A stretch of DNA of 45,665 nt from Azonexus sp. GTDB taxonomy: Bacteria; Pseudomonadota; Gammaproteobacteria; Burkholderiales; Rhodocyclaceae. Location: the NCBI RefSeq assembly GCF_030824335.1, contig NZ_JAVBXX010000035.1, positions 1 through 45,665 on the forward strand, given 5' to 3'. Positions 1 to 7,446 of the stretch are shown piece after piece (position 1 is the first letter of the stretch; each line of letters starts with the position of its first letter). The notes under the pieces are model-generated. The model did no database searches. It was given only the letters and a program-made list of their open reading frames with translations, and was not told where the DNA came from. The position numbers were made by a program, and so were the translations under genes.

Positions 1-67
1 ACCGTGAAACAGATGAGCGCCAATGATAGTGAGCTTCCGCTCGCGAAAGTAGGTCACCGCCAGGCTC
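1..67 (+). rRNA. rrf: 5S ribosomal RNA, 3' part
   Basis: The first ~67 bases align by eye with the 3' half of bacterial 5S rRNA: GTGAAAC near position 4, GCGCC at 17-21, GATAGT at 25-30, GCGAAAGTAGGTCA at 43-56 and the closing CAGGCT at 61-66. The 5' half lies outside the window. An intrinsic terminator follows at once, so this is the end of an rRNA operon. The exact 3' end (66-69) is not certain. Confidence 0.92.
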
Positions 68-74
68 CCACACC

Positions 75-111
75 AAAAACCCCCCGCAGCATACCGCTAC
101 GGGGGGTTTTT
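75..111 (+). terminator. Intrinsic terminator of the rRNA operon
   Basis: Six C at 80-85 pair with six G at 101-106. The stem extends through G86-C100 and, past one mismatch, AGC/GCT around a short loop. It is preceded by A5 and followed by T5 (107-111), so it could also work in reverse. It separates the rRNA operon from htpG. Confidence 0.93.
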
Positions 112-172
112 ACGTCTACCAAATCAATCAATGAAAATTCAATATTAATTTTTCCTTCAAGCCATCCAATGA

Positions 173-201
173 CTTGAAATACATCTGCCTAGACCTCATC
201 T
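173..201 (+). promoter_or_regulatory. Sigma-32-type heat-shock promoter of htpG
   Basis: CTTGAAA at 173-179 is a full match to the RpoH -35 consensus. After a 14-nt spacer, CCTCATCT at 194-201 matches the -10 consensus CCCCATNT except for one base. It lies 43 nt upstream of the htpG start codon. The match is seen in the sequence; heat induction is inferred from the known RpoH regulon. Confidence 0.8.
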
Positions 202-243
202 CCTGATTTACGTTTTTCCTTATTTTGATCAGGAGTTTCAAGC

Positions 244-2172
244 ATGTCCGAGTCTGCTACCGCGAACAACACGCAAAACCGCGAGACCCTCGGCTTCCAG
301 ACGGAAGTCAAGCAACTGCTGCATTTGATGATTCACTCCTTGTACAGCAACAAGGAAATTTTCCTGCGCGAGTTGGTATCGAATGCCTCCGACGCCTGCG
401 ATAAATTGCGCTTTGAAGCGCTCAATAACGCTTCTCTCTACGGCGATGATTCGGAACTCAAGATCCGCATCTCTTTTGACAAGGCGGCACGGACGATCAC
501 CATTTCTGATAATGGTATTGGTCTTTCGCGTGATGAGGCCGTCGCGCATCTCGGTACGATTGCCAAATCCGGGACCAAGGAGTTTTTCTCCGCCCTGACC
601 GGCGATCAAGCCAAGGATGCTCACCTGATTGGCCAGTTTGGCGTTGGTTTCTATTCGTCCTTCATCGTTGCCGACAAGGTGACTGTCGTTTCTCGCCGGG
701 CCGGTGTTGAAGCTGCCCAGGCCGTCTGCTGGGAGTCCGCCGGGGAAGGCGAATACAGCATCGAGATGGTCGAGAAGGCCTCGCGAGGCACGGATGTCAC
801 GTTGCATTTGCGTGAAGGTGAGGATGATTTCCTTAACGCCTGGAAATTGAAATCGATCATCCGCAAGTATTCCGACCACATCACTCTGCCGATCGTGATG
901 AAGAAGGAAGAGTGGAAGGATGGTGAGCAGGTCCTGACCGATGAGGACGAAACGGTCAATCAGGCCAGCGCGCTGTGGGTACGCAGCAAGTCCGAGATCA
1001 GCGATGAGCAGTACACCGAGTTCTACAAGCACGTTGCGCATGACTTCGAAGATCCGCTGTGCTGGACGCACGCGCGTGTCGAAGGCAAGCAGGAATATAC
1101 CCAACTGCTTTACATCCCGGCCCGCGCGCCGTTTGATTTGTGGGATCGCAATGCCCGCCACGGTATCAAGCTCTATGTGCGTCGCGTTTTCATCATGGAC
1201 GATGCCGAACAACTGATGCCGCTTTACCTGCGTTTCGTGCGCGGGGTGGTCGATTCGGCCAATCTGCCGCTCAACGTGTCACGGGAAATCCTGCAACAGA
1301 GCAAGGATATCGACAATATCCGTAGCGGTTGCACGCGCAAGGTGCTGTCCATGCTCGAAGGTCTGGCCAACAGCGATGATGCGGTCGACCGTGAAAAATA
1401 CGCAAAATTCTGGGAAGCTTTCGGTGCCGTCCTCAAGGAAGGCGTCGGTGAAGACCACGCCAACAAGGACAAGATCGCCGGACTGATCCGTTTTGCTTCG
1501 ACCTATGGCGAAGGCGACAAGCAAGTCGTTTCGCTGGCTGATTACATTGGCCGCATGAAAGAAGGTCAGGAGAAAATTTACTACGTGACTGCCGATACAT
1601 TCAACGCCGCGAAGAACAGTCCGCATCTGGAAATCTTCAAGAAGAAGGGTATTGAGGTCCTGTTGCTCTCAGACCGGGTGGATGAGTGGGTGGTGGGGCA
1701 CCTGACCGAGTTCGAAGGCAAGTCGTTGCAATCTGTTGCTAAGGGCGGTCTGGATCTTGGCAAGCTGGAAGACGAGGAAGAAAAGAAGGAAGCAGAAAAG
1801 GCTGCGGATGAGTACAAGGATTTGCTGGAAAAGGTGAAGACTTCGCTGGGCGAGAAGGTCAAGGATGTTCGTGTCACGTATCGTCTGACCGATTCGCCAT
1901 CCTGCCTGGTTTCCGATGAGCACGATCCTTCCGGTAATCTGGCGCGGATGCTGAAGGCGGCCGGTCAGGCTGCACCTAATGCCAAGCCGATTCTCGAAAT
2001 CAACCCGAATCATCCGGCAGTGATGCGCCTGAAATATGAAGAAAATCGCTTCGATGACTGGGCTGCCCTGCTGTTTGAGCAGGCTACCCTTGCCGAAGGT
2101 GGCCAACTTGATGATCCGGCGGGTTTTGTCAGACGGATCAACGATTTGATGATGGCCCTGACGGGTAAGTAA
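244..2172 (+). CDS. htpG: Chaperone protein HtpG (Hsp90)
   Basis: Bacterial Hsp90, a cytosolic ATP-dependent dimeric chaperone. The GHKL ATPase domain occupies roughly residues 1-230 with [16 protein letters not shown] and GQFGVGFYS; the middle domain contains the [12 protein letters not shown] region and the C-terminal dimerisation domain follows. At 642 residues it is near the usual length (E. coli about 624). The ATG at 244 is preceded by AGGAG at 231-235. It lies behind an RpoH-type promoter (173-201) and is closed by a terminator at 2193-2214, so it appears to be a single-gene heat-shock unit. A charged linker rich in Glu and Lys near residues 507-525 is normal for the family. Confidence 0.98.
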   Translation: MSESATANNTQNRETLGFQTEVKQLLHLMIHSLYSNKEIFLRELVSNASDACDKLRFEALNNASLYGDDSELKIRISFDKAARTITISDNGIGLSRDEAVAHLGTIAKSGTKEFFSALTGDQAKDAHLIGQFGVGFYSSFIVADKVTVVSRRAGVEAAQAVCWESAGEGEYSIEMVEKASRGTDVTLHLREGEDDFLNAWKLKSIIRKYSDHITLPIVMKKEEWKDGEQVLTDEDETVNQASALWVRSKSEISDEQYTEFYKHVAHDFEDPLCWTHARVEGKQEYTQLLYIPARAPFDLWDRNARHGIKLYVRRVFIMDDAEQLMPLYLRFVRGVVDSANLPLNVSREILQQSKDIDNIRSGCTRKVLSMLEGLANSDDAVDREKYAKFWEAFGAVLKEGVGEDHANKDKIAGLIRFASTYGEGDKQVVSLADYIGRMKEGQEKIYYVTADTFNAAKNSPHLEIFKKKGIEVLLLSDRVDEWVVGHLTEFEGKSLQSVAKGGLDLGKLEDEEEKKEAEKAADEYKDLLEKVKTSLGEKVKDVRVTYRLTDSPSCLVSDEHDPSGNLARMLKAAGQAAPNAKPILEINPNHPAVMRLKYEENRFDDWAALLFEQATLAEGGQLDDPAGFVRRINDLMMALTGK

Positions 2173-2192
2173 CAGAACAGAAAGTTAATAGG

Positions 2193-2214
2193 ACGGGGCT
2201 ACGGCCCCGTTTTT
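2193..2214 (+). terminator. Intrinsic terminator after htpG
   Basis: ACGGGGC (2193-2199) pairs with GCCCCGT (2204-2210) around a four-base loop and leads into a T run (2210-2214). The T run ends only four bases before the next start codon (2218). Confidence 0.9.
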
Positions 2215-2217
2215 CAT

Positions 2218-2451
2218 ATGCAACCAGAAGATATTCAATTGCTGCTGATACGCAGCATGCCCTATGGCAAATATAAGGGGCGGCTGATTGCCGATCTTCC
2301 TGCGCATTATCTGGGCTGGTTTGCCCGCGAAGGTTTTCCTTCTGGAGAGTTGGGCCGGCTACTCGCGCTGATGTATGAACTGGACCATAATGGACTGCTC
2401 GGTTTGCTTGATCCGCTGCGGGCGGGCATCAAGAACCGGAGCACGAACTGA
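2218..2451 (+). CDS. DUF3820 family protein
   Basis: A 77-residue protein with the DUF3820 signature (a family described as putative quorum-sensing-regulated virulence factor): MPYGKYKGR, then DLPAHYLGWF and a short helical tail. Biochemical role unknown. No membrane segment or signal peptide is visible. The ATG at 2218 sits four bases after the htpG terminator T run and has no Shine-Dalgarno sequence. Met14 at 2257 is an alternative start, but the conserved core leaves either possible. Expression may rely on read-through of the terminator. The next gene follows after 28 bases on the same strand. Confidence 0.75.
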   Translation: MQPEDIQLLLIRSMPYGKYKGRLIADLPAHYLGWFAREGFPSGELGRLLALMYELDHNGLLGLLDPLRAGIKNRSTN

Positions 2452-2479
2452 GCAAAAAATAGCGAAAGATTAAATTGCC

Positions 2480-4267
2480 ATGACGAAGGATGGAATCAAC
2501 GATCATCGCCTGACGCTGCCGGAAGTTCTCGACATGATGCTGGCGGACGGCCTCGTGGAGGCCGATGTGGCGAATGCCCTGAAAATCGAGCGGCGGGTGC
2601 ATGGCAACAAGACGCATCCGCTGGTGGTCATTGCCGATCAAAAATGGCGTACCACCCAGTTGCCAGTCAAGATGATGACGCTTGAATGGTTGACCGAATG
2701 GCTGGCGGGGCATTGTGGGCTCGACTATCTGCATATCGATCCCCTGAAAATTGATTTCACTGGGGTGGCCGATGTCATGTCCAGCGCCTATGCCGCCCGG
2801 TTTGGCATTCTGCCTGTCCAGGTGACGACGCGCGAGATCGTCATTGCAACGGCTGAGCCTTTCATGCGCGAATGGGCGGAAGAGTTACGGCAGATTTTGC
2901 GTAAGGATATTCGGCGGGTGATGGCTAATCCGGAGGATGTCAGCCGCTATCTGGTCGAGTTCTTTAATCTGGCAAAATCGGTCAAGAAGGCTGCCGCCAA
3001 AGGTGATGTTACTGCTGGTTTGTCGAGCTTCGAGCAATTGGTCGAGTTGGGCAAAGGTAATCGTCAGTTCGATGCCAACGATCAGCACATCGTCCATATT
3101 GTGGATTGGCTGTGGCAGTACGCTTTCGATCAGCGGGCATCGGACATCCACGTGGAGCCGCGGCGCGATCTGGGTATCGTACGTTTTCGTATTGATGGCG
3201 TGCTGCATCAGGTGTACCAGATTCCGATGGCGGTGATGAACGCGATGACCAGTCGCATCAAGTTGCTGGGCCGGATGGATGTGATCGAAAAGCGGCGCCC
3301 GCAGGACGGCCGGATCAAGACGCGTACCCCGGCTGGTCAGGAAGTCGAACTGCGTCTGTCGACCTTGCCGACGGCCTTCGGTGAGAAGCTGGTGATGCGT
3401 ATTTTCGACCCGGAAGTCCTGGTCCGTGATTTCCGCTCGCTCGGTTTTTCCCAGGAAGACCAGGCGCGCTGGCAACAGATGACGGAAGCGCCAAACGGCA
3501 TTGTGCTGGTTACCGGCCCGACTGGTTCAGGCAAGACGACGACGCTGTATACGACGCTCAAGCAATTGGCGACGCCGGAAGTCAATGTGTGCACCATCGA
3601 AGATCCGATTGAAATGGTTGAATCGGCGTTCAATCAGATGCAGGTGAATCACGGCATCGAACTGGGGTTTGCCGATGGGGTGCGGGCCTTGATGCGACAG
3701 GATCCGGATATCGTCATGATTGGCGAAATTCGTGATCTCGAAACTGCAGAAATGGCCATTCAGGCGGCGTTGACCGGCCATTTGGTACTGTCGACCCTGC
3801 ACACCAACGATGCACCGTCGGCGATAACGCGTTTGCTTGATCTCGGCGTACCCGCTTATTTGATCAGTTCGACCTTGTTGGGCATCATGGCGCAACGCTT
3901 GGTGCGCACCTTGTGTCCGCATTGCAAGAAGAGTGCGCCGATCACCGATGAAGAGCGCGTTGCCTGGCGTTCGTTGGTGCATCCGTGGAAAGCCGCCGAA
4001 CCGGCTCAGGTTTTCCACGCAGTCGGTTGCCTGGAGTGCCGGATGACCGGCTACAGCGGGCGTATCGGGGTTTATGAGATTTTGCTCAATACACCTGAGA
4101 CGCGCCGGATGATCAAGCCGGGAGCCGAGATTCCAAAAATTCGCGAGCAGGCATTCCGTGAAGGCATGCGCCCGCTGCGTGTTTCCGGTGCATTGAAGGT
4201 GGCGCAAGGCGTCACGACCCTGGAAGAACTGATCAAGCTGGTCCCACCGGCGGATGACGATAACTAG
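2480..4267 (+). CDS. GspE/PulE-type secretion or pilus ATPase
   Basis: A 595-residue hexameric ATPase of the type II secretion / type IV pilus assembly family. The N-terminal ~160 residues resemble a MshEN-like domain. The ATPase core has Walker A GPTGSGKTTT (residues 346-355), Walker B DPDIVMIGEIRD (408-419), the His box TGHLVLSTLHTND, and the zinc-type CPHC...CLEC pair before GYSGRIGVYE. All catalytic motifs look intact. No GspF/PilC, pseudopilin or secretin gene lies beside it here, so its partners must be encoded elsewhere. The ATG at 2480 has only a weak purine-rich upstream region. Whether it is GspE- or PilB-like cannot be settled by eye. Confidence 0.88.
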   Translation: MTKDGINDHRLTLPEVLDMMLADGLVEADVANALKIERRVHGNKTHPLVVIADQKWRTTQLPVKMMTLEWLTEWLAGHCGLDYLHIDPLKIDFTGVADVMSSAYAARFGILPVQVTTREIVIATAEPFMREWAEELRQILRKDIRRVMANPEDVSRYLVEFFNLAKSVKKAAAKGDVTAGLSSFEQLVELGKGNRQFDANDQHIVHIVDWLWQYAFDQRASDIHVEPRRDLGIVRFRIDGVLHQVYQIPMAVMNAMTSRIKLLGRMDVIEKRRPQDGRIKTRTPAGQEVELRLSTLPTAFGEKLVMRIFDPEVLVRDFRSLGFSQEDQARWQQMTEAPNGIVLVTGPTGSGKTTTLYTTLKQLATPEVNVCTIEDPIEMVESAFNQMQVNHGIELGFADGVRALMRQDPDIVMIGEIRDLETAEMAIQAALTGHLVLSTLHTNDAPSAITRLLDLGVPAYLISSTLLGIMAQRLVRTLCPHCKKSAPITDEERVAWRSLVHPWKAAEPAQVFHAVGCLECRMTGYSGRIGVYEILLNTPETRRMIKPGAEIPKIREQAFREGMRPLRVSGALKVAQGVTTLEELIKLVPPADDDN

Positions 4268-4290
4268 CGCCGCACCTCAGTGACTGGATC

Positions 4291-4947
4291 TTAATAATTC
4301 CCGTTGTAGCCGGGAATGCCAACAAACGGGGGCAAACGGCCGACCAGGCTTTCCAGCATGATCAATTCATGATCGGTATGGTTGAGCATTGGGGCGGGGA
4401 GTATGAGCTGTTGGCCGCCTGCCGTTAGATAGACCGGCATGTCGTGGTGGCGCGTTTCGATGGTTTTCTGATGCTTTTCATCGGCGATTGACGCGATATC
4501 GGCCGTGCCATAGCACAGGCAAAAATAAACCTCGTCTGCCGTCGATTCGATATAGCAACCTGTGCCGCGAATGCCGATTGTTGCGGTCGACGTCTCGATT
4601 CGCTTGTTTCCCTTGCCAAATACGGTCAGTAGTTTGCCACTCAGAATGCGCAGGCCATTTTTCAGGATGTCGCCAGCCACGGCAACGACCGAGTTATCGC
4701 GCTGCAGGTAGGCATCCTGGCCGATCACGTAAATCGCTTCGCTGTCCGGTCCCGTGGTTACGGTATCTCCTGCCTTGACCAGCATGCCTTCGCGCGCAGG
4801 CTGGCCATTCAGCTTGACTTCGCCCTTGATTTTGTAAAAGCCGGGGGGCGCCAGTTTCGCTCCCGCAGCCCAAGCCGATTGCAGGCTTGTCAGGCGCTCG
4901 GCAATGATCACGGCAGCCATGCTTTTCAACAGATTTCGACGTTGCAT
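4291..4947 (-). CDS. FecR-domain protein with twin-arginine-like signal
   Basis: A 218-residue probable periplasmic protein. The start at 4947 was chosen because AGGAGTG lies just upstream of it, although the frame is open for another 39 codons. The N-terminus has QRRNLLK, resembling a Tat motif, followed by a modest hydrophobic stretch and an AWA cleavage-like site near residue 27. The FecR-type domain follows, with paired beta repeats such as AGDTVTTGPDSEAIYVIG and TSTATIGIRGTGCYIES. There is no N-terminal cytoplasmic anti-sigma part and no ECF sigma gene nearby, so it is not a classical FecR regulator. Function unknown. It lies 40 bases after the DUF1841 gene. Confidence 0.75.
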   Translation of the reverse strand: MQRRNLLKSMAAVIIAERLTSLQSAWAAGAKLAPPGFYKIKGEVKLNGQPAREGMLVKAGDTVTTGPDSEAIYVIGQDAYLQRDNSVVAVAGDILKNGLRILSGKLLTVFGKGNKRIETSTATIGIRGTGCYIESTADEVYFCLCYGTADIASIADEKHQKTIETRHHDMPVYLTAGGQQLILPAPMLNHTDHELIMLESLVGRLPPFVGIPGYNGNY

Positions 4948-4987
4948 TTTCACTCCTGATTGAGGGTCGACCGCAATATTCGTGCGA

Positions 4988-5419
4988 TCAAAGCAAGCTG
5001 GCCTTGCGGCGTATCGTATCGACGTAGGCCAGCGCATCCATCGGCTGGCCTTCACGCTGGGCACGCCAGATGGTTTCGCCTAGACATTCGAGCAATACAT
5101 GCTCCGCGTCATGCGCTTCCATGCGGCTGCGCAATAGTTCGAAAGCTGCCCGTATGCCGGGGGGCTGATCGATGCTGGTCTGTTCATGGATCGCCAGATG
5201 CAGGGACAGGTGCAGGAAAGGATTCATCTGGCCACCTTCCGGCGCCCAGTCCTGCTCGACGGCAAGTTCGGGATTATTCAACAGCGCATGGTATTCCGGG
5301 TGACGGGCGGCAATATCGGCTGCAGTGACTTCGGCGCCGACCAGCGGTAGACGGTCGACATGTTTTTTCCAGGCCGTACAGAAAAATTGACGGACTTGAT
5401 CACGGGTGGGATTGAACAT
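4988..5419 (-). CDS. DUF1841 family protein
   Basis: A 143-residue cytosolic protein recognised as DUF1841 by its N-terminus (MFNPTRDQVRQFF) and by HPEYHALL, MNPFLHLSLHLAIHEQ and GETIWRAQREG. The family is common in beta- and gammaproteobacteria and has no assigned function to my knowledge. The start at 5419 was preferred over an upstream in-frame ATG because family members begin MFNP and GAAAGAAG lies just upstream. The conserved histidines of the HLSLHLAIHEQ helix would suit metal binding, which is only an inference. It precedes the FecR-domain gene on the same strand. Confidence 0.85.
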   Translation of the reverse strand: MFNPTRDQVRQFFCTAWKKHVDRLPLVGAEVTAADIAARHPEYHALLNNPELAVEQDWAPEGGQMNPFLHLSLHLAIHEQTSIDQPPGIRAAFELLRSRMEAHDAEHVLLECLGETIWRAQREGQPMDALAYVDTIRRKASLL

Positions 5420-5590
5420 CGCTTCTTTCGTAAAGCAGGGTAAAAATGGCATTCTGGAACTGTTGTTTGCCTTTGGCCGCAGGCACGATCCGGCTCAAGT
5501 AGTGGAGTATCGGGAAAAAGTTCGGGGAAGGCCAGCAAAGCTGATGCAGTGCTGGGCGAGCAGGCCATTCGCCGGGTAGGGCTCCCGCTT

Positions 5591-6223
5591 TCACGCACTT
5601 TTACCCCGAAAACCGCAGAGGTCGAAAACGACGCAACGCGAACATTCCGGCTTGCGTGCCTTGCAGATATAGCGGCCGTGGAGGATCAGCCAGTGATGGG
5701 CATCCTTCATGAACTCAGGGGGAGTAACACGCAGCAGCTTTTTCTCCACGTCGAGCACGGTTTTTCCAGGAGCCAGACCGGTGCGGTTACCGAGCCGGAA
5801 GATATGCGTATCCACCGCGATGGTGGGATGGCCGAAGGCTGTATTCAGCACCACATTGGCGGTTTTCCGGCCAACGCCCGGCAGGGCTTCGAGCGCTTCC
5901 CGATCATCCGGTACCTCACCACCATGTTGCTCGATCAGCATGCGACAGGTGGCAATGACGTTCTTTGCCTTGGTCCGGAACAGGCCGATGGTCTTGATGT
6001 ATTCGGTCAGGCCAGCCTCGCCCAGAGCCAGCAGGCTGGCGGCATCGGGGGCAACCGGGAAAAGCCGTGCCGTTGCCTTGTTGACCCCGACATCGGTGGC
6101 TTGGGCCGACAGGATGACCGCGATCAATAACTGGAAGGGCGTTGCGTAATGCAGTTCGGTCGTCGGGGCGGGGTTGGCGTCGCGCAGGCGCAAATAGAAC
6201 TGCTCAATGGTGGCTTTTTTCAC
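5591..6223 (-). CDS. nth: Endonuclease III
   Basis: DNA glycosylase/AP lyase of base-excision repair, acting on oxidised pyrimidines. At 210 residues it matches the E. coli length (211) nearly residue for residue. The helix-hairpin-helix LPGVGRKTANVV carries the catalytic lysine, VDTHIFR carries the catalytic aspartate, and the C-terminal Cys-x6-Cys-x2-Cys-x5-Cys set binds the [4Fe-4S] cluster. The start is a GTG at 6223 without a clear Shine-Dalgarno. In E. coli nth directly follows rnfE; here it lies on the same strand as rnf but is separated by an RlmN-like gene and two opposite-strand genes. Confidence 0.97.
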   Translation of the reverse strand: MKKATIEQFYLRLRDANPAPTTELHYATPFQLLIAVILSAQATDVGVNKATARLFPVAPDAASLLALGEAGLTEYIKTIGLFRTKAKNVIATCRMLIEQHGGEVPDDREALEALPGVGRKTANVVLNTAFGHPTIAVDTHIFRLGNRTGLAPGKTVLDVEKKLLRVTPPEFMKDAHHWLILHGRYICKARKPECSRCVVFDLCGFRGKSA

Positions 6224-6432
6224 GGCAATGTGGATTAGTCGATTGTCAGAATTTAAGGAATCGGCGATATTCGAAGAATAAATATTCTAACTGTAAGACA
6301 ACCTGTGACTCAGGGATATCTCGGCTAACGGGATATGCTCTGATAAAACAGCGTTGCATACGGGATGCAGCTGTATTGCCGCCGCTTGGTGAAATCTCGT
6401 TCTTTGTCAGGTGTACGGATTTCGGGGAAGCA

Positions 6433-7446
6433 ATGAAGAGATTTTTGCTGTTTGCACTGGTGTTTGTCGTGCTGCTTTTTTCTGTATGGATATCCCGTCC
6501 GGTTCGCGAAGAGCTGAGCACCACCCAGTCCGTATTCTCAACAGCGTTTGACGATGGCCTGCAGCCGCTGTTGCCCCTGCCGGTGCCGTCCGAACAGCCA
6601 TTACTGCGTGTTTCGCTGGGGGCGCGGCTTTTTTCGGATACCCGATTGTCGGCCGATTACTCGATTGCCTGCGTTAGCTGCCATCGCTTCGATCTCGGTG
6701 GGACCGACGGGCGTCGGGTTTCCATCGGTATTCAAGGAGGGCGGGGTGGAATCAATGCGCCCAGTGTGTTCAATAGTGGCCTTTCGTTTGTCCAGTTCTG
6801 GGATGGTCGTGCCGTCAGTTTGCAGGCGCAGGTTGCCGGCCCCATTCATAACCCGCTGGAAATGGGTTCGTCATGGCGCATCGTGCTGGAGCGTCTGGCT
6901 GCCGATGAGGCTGTTCACCGGGATTTCGTTGCCGCCTATCCGGATGGCCTTACAGCGGAAAACGTGGCCGATGCGATCGCCAGCTTCGAGCGTTCGCTGC
7001 TGACGGTCGACGCACGTTTTGATCGTTATTTGCGCGGGGAGACTAATGCCCTGAACGCACTCGAGATCGAAGGTTATCGACACTTCCGAGAATTTGGCTG
7101 CATCAGTTGTCATCAAGGTGTTTTGCTGGGAGGCAACATGTTCCAGAAGTTCGGCGTGCTGGGGGATTACTTTGCCGGACGCAGCATTACCCAGGCCGAT
7201 CTTGGCCGATATAACGTCACCGGCCGTGACGAAGATCGACATGTCTTCAAGGTGCCCAGCTTGCGCAATGTCGCGCTGACGGCGCCCTATTTTCACGATG
7301 GTTCGGCCAATTCGTTGGGGAAGGCCGTGGCGGAGATGGGGCGCTACCAATTGGGGCGGAAGCTTTCGGATGATGCGATCAAGGCAATCGTTGCCTTCCT
7401 CGATACGCTGACCGGACAACAGCCGATCCAGAGTGCCGTGCAATGA
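6433..7446 (+). CDS. Di-haem cytochrome c peroxidase / MauG family
   Basis: A 337-residue periplasmic di-haem protein. It has a hydrophobic N-terminal signal or anchor (residues 3-20) and two c-type haem sites, CVSCH (80-84) and CISCH (223-227). Family motifs FWDGRA, NPLEM, VPSLRNVALTAPYFHDG and the ending AIVAFLDTLTG are present. Members reduce hydrogen peroxide with electrons from cytochrome c or act as MauG-type oxidases; the substrate here is not known. The ATG at 6433 is preceded by GGGGAAG. The stop overlaps the start of the following GGDEF/EAL gene (ATGA), so the two are translationally coupled and probably functionally linked. An imperfect dyad (AGAAT/ATTCT) lies upstream near 6275-6288. 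Confidence 0.92.
   Translation: MKRFLLFALVFVVLLFSVWISRPVREELSTTQSVFSTAFDDGLQPLLPLPVPSEQPLLRVSLGARLFSDTRLSADYSIACVSCHRFDLGGTDGRRVSIGIQGGRGGINAPSVFNSGLSFVQFWDGRAVSLQAQVAGPIHNPLEMGSSWRIVLERLAADEAVHRDFVAAYPDGLTAENVADAIASFERSLLTVDARFDRYLRGETNALNALEIEGYRHFREFGCISCHQGVLLGGNMFQKFGVLGDYFAGRSITQADLGRYNVTGRDEDRHVFKVPSLRNVALTAPYFHDGSANSLGKAVAEMGRYQLGRKLSDDAIKAIVAFLDTLTGQQPIQSAVQ

Noticed and set aside
6270..6290. AGAAT/ATTCT dyad upstream of the peroxidase gene as a specific regulator site
   Set aside because: It is a short AT-rich imperfect palindrome in an AT-rich gap; no known operator consensus could be matched.
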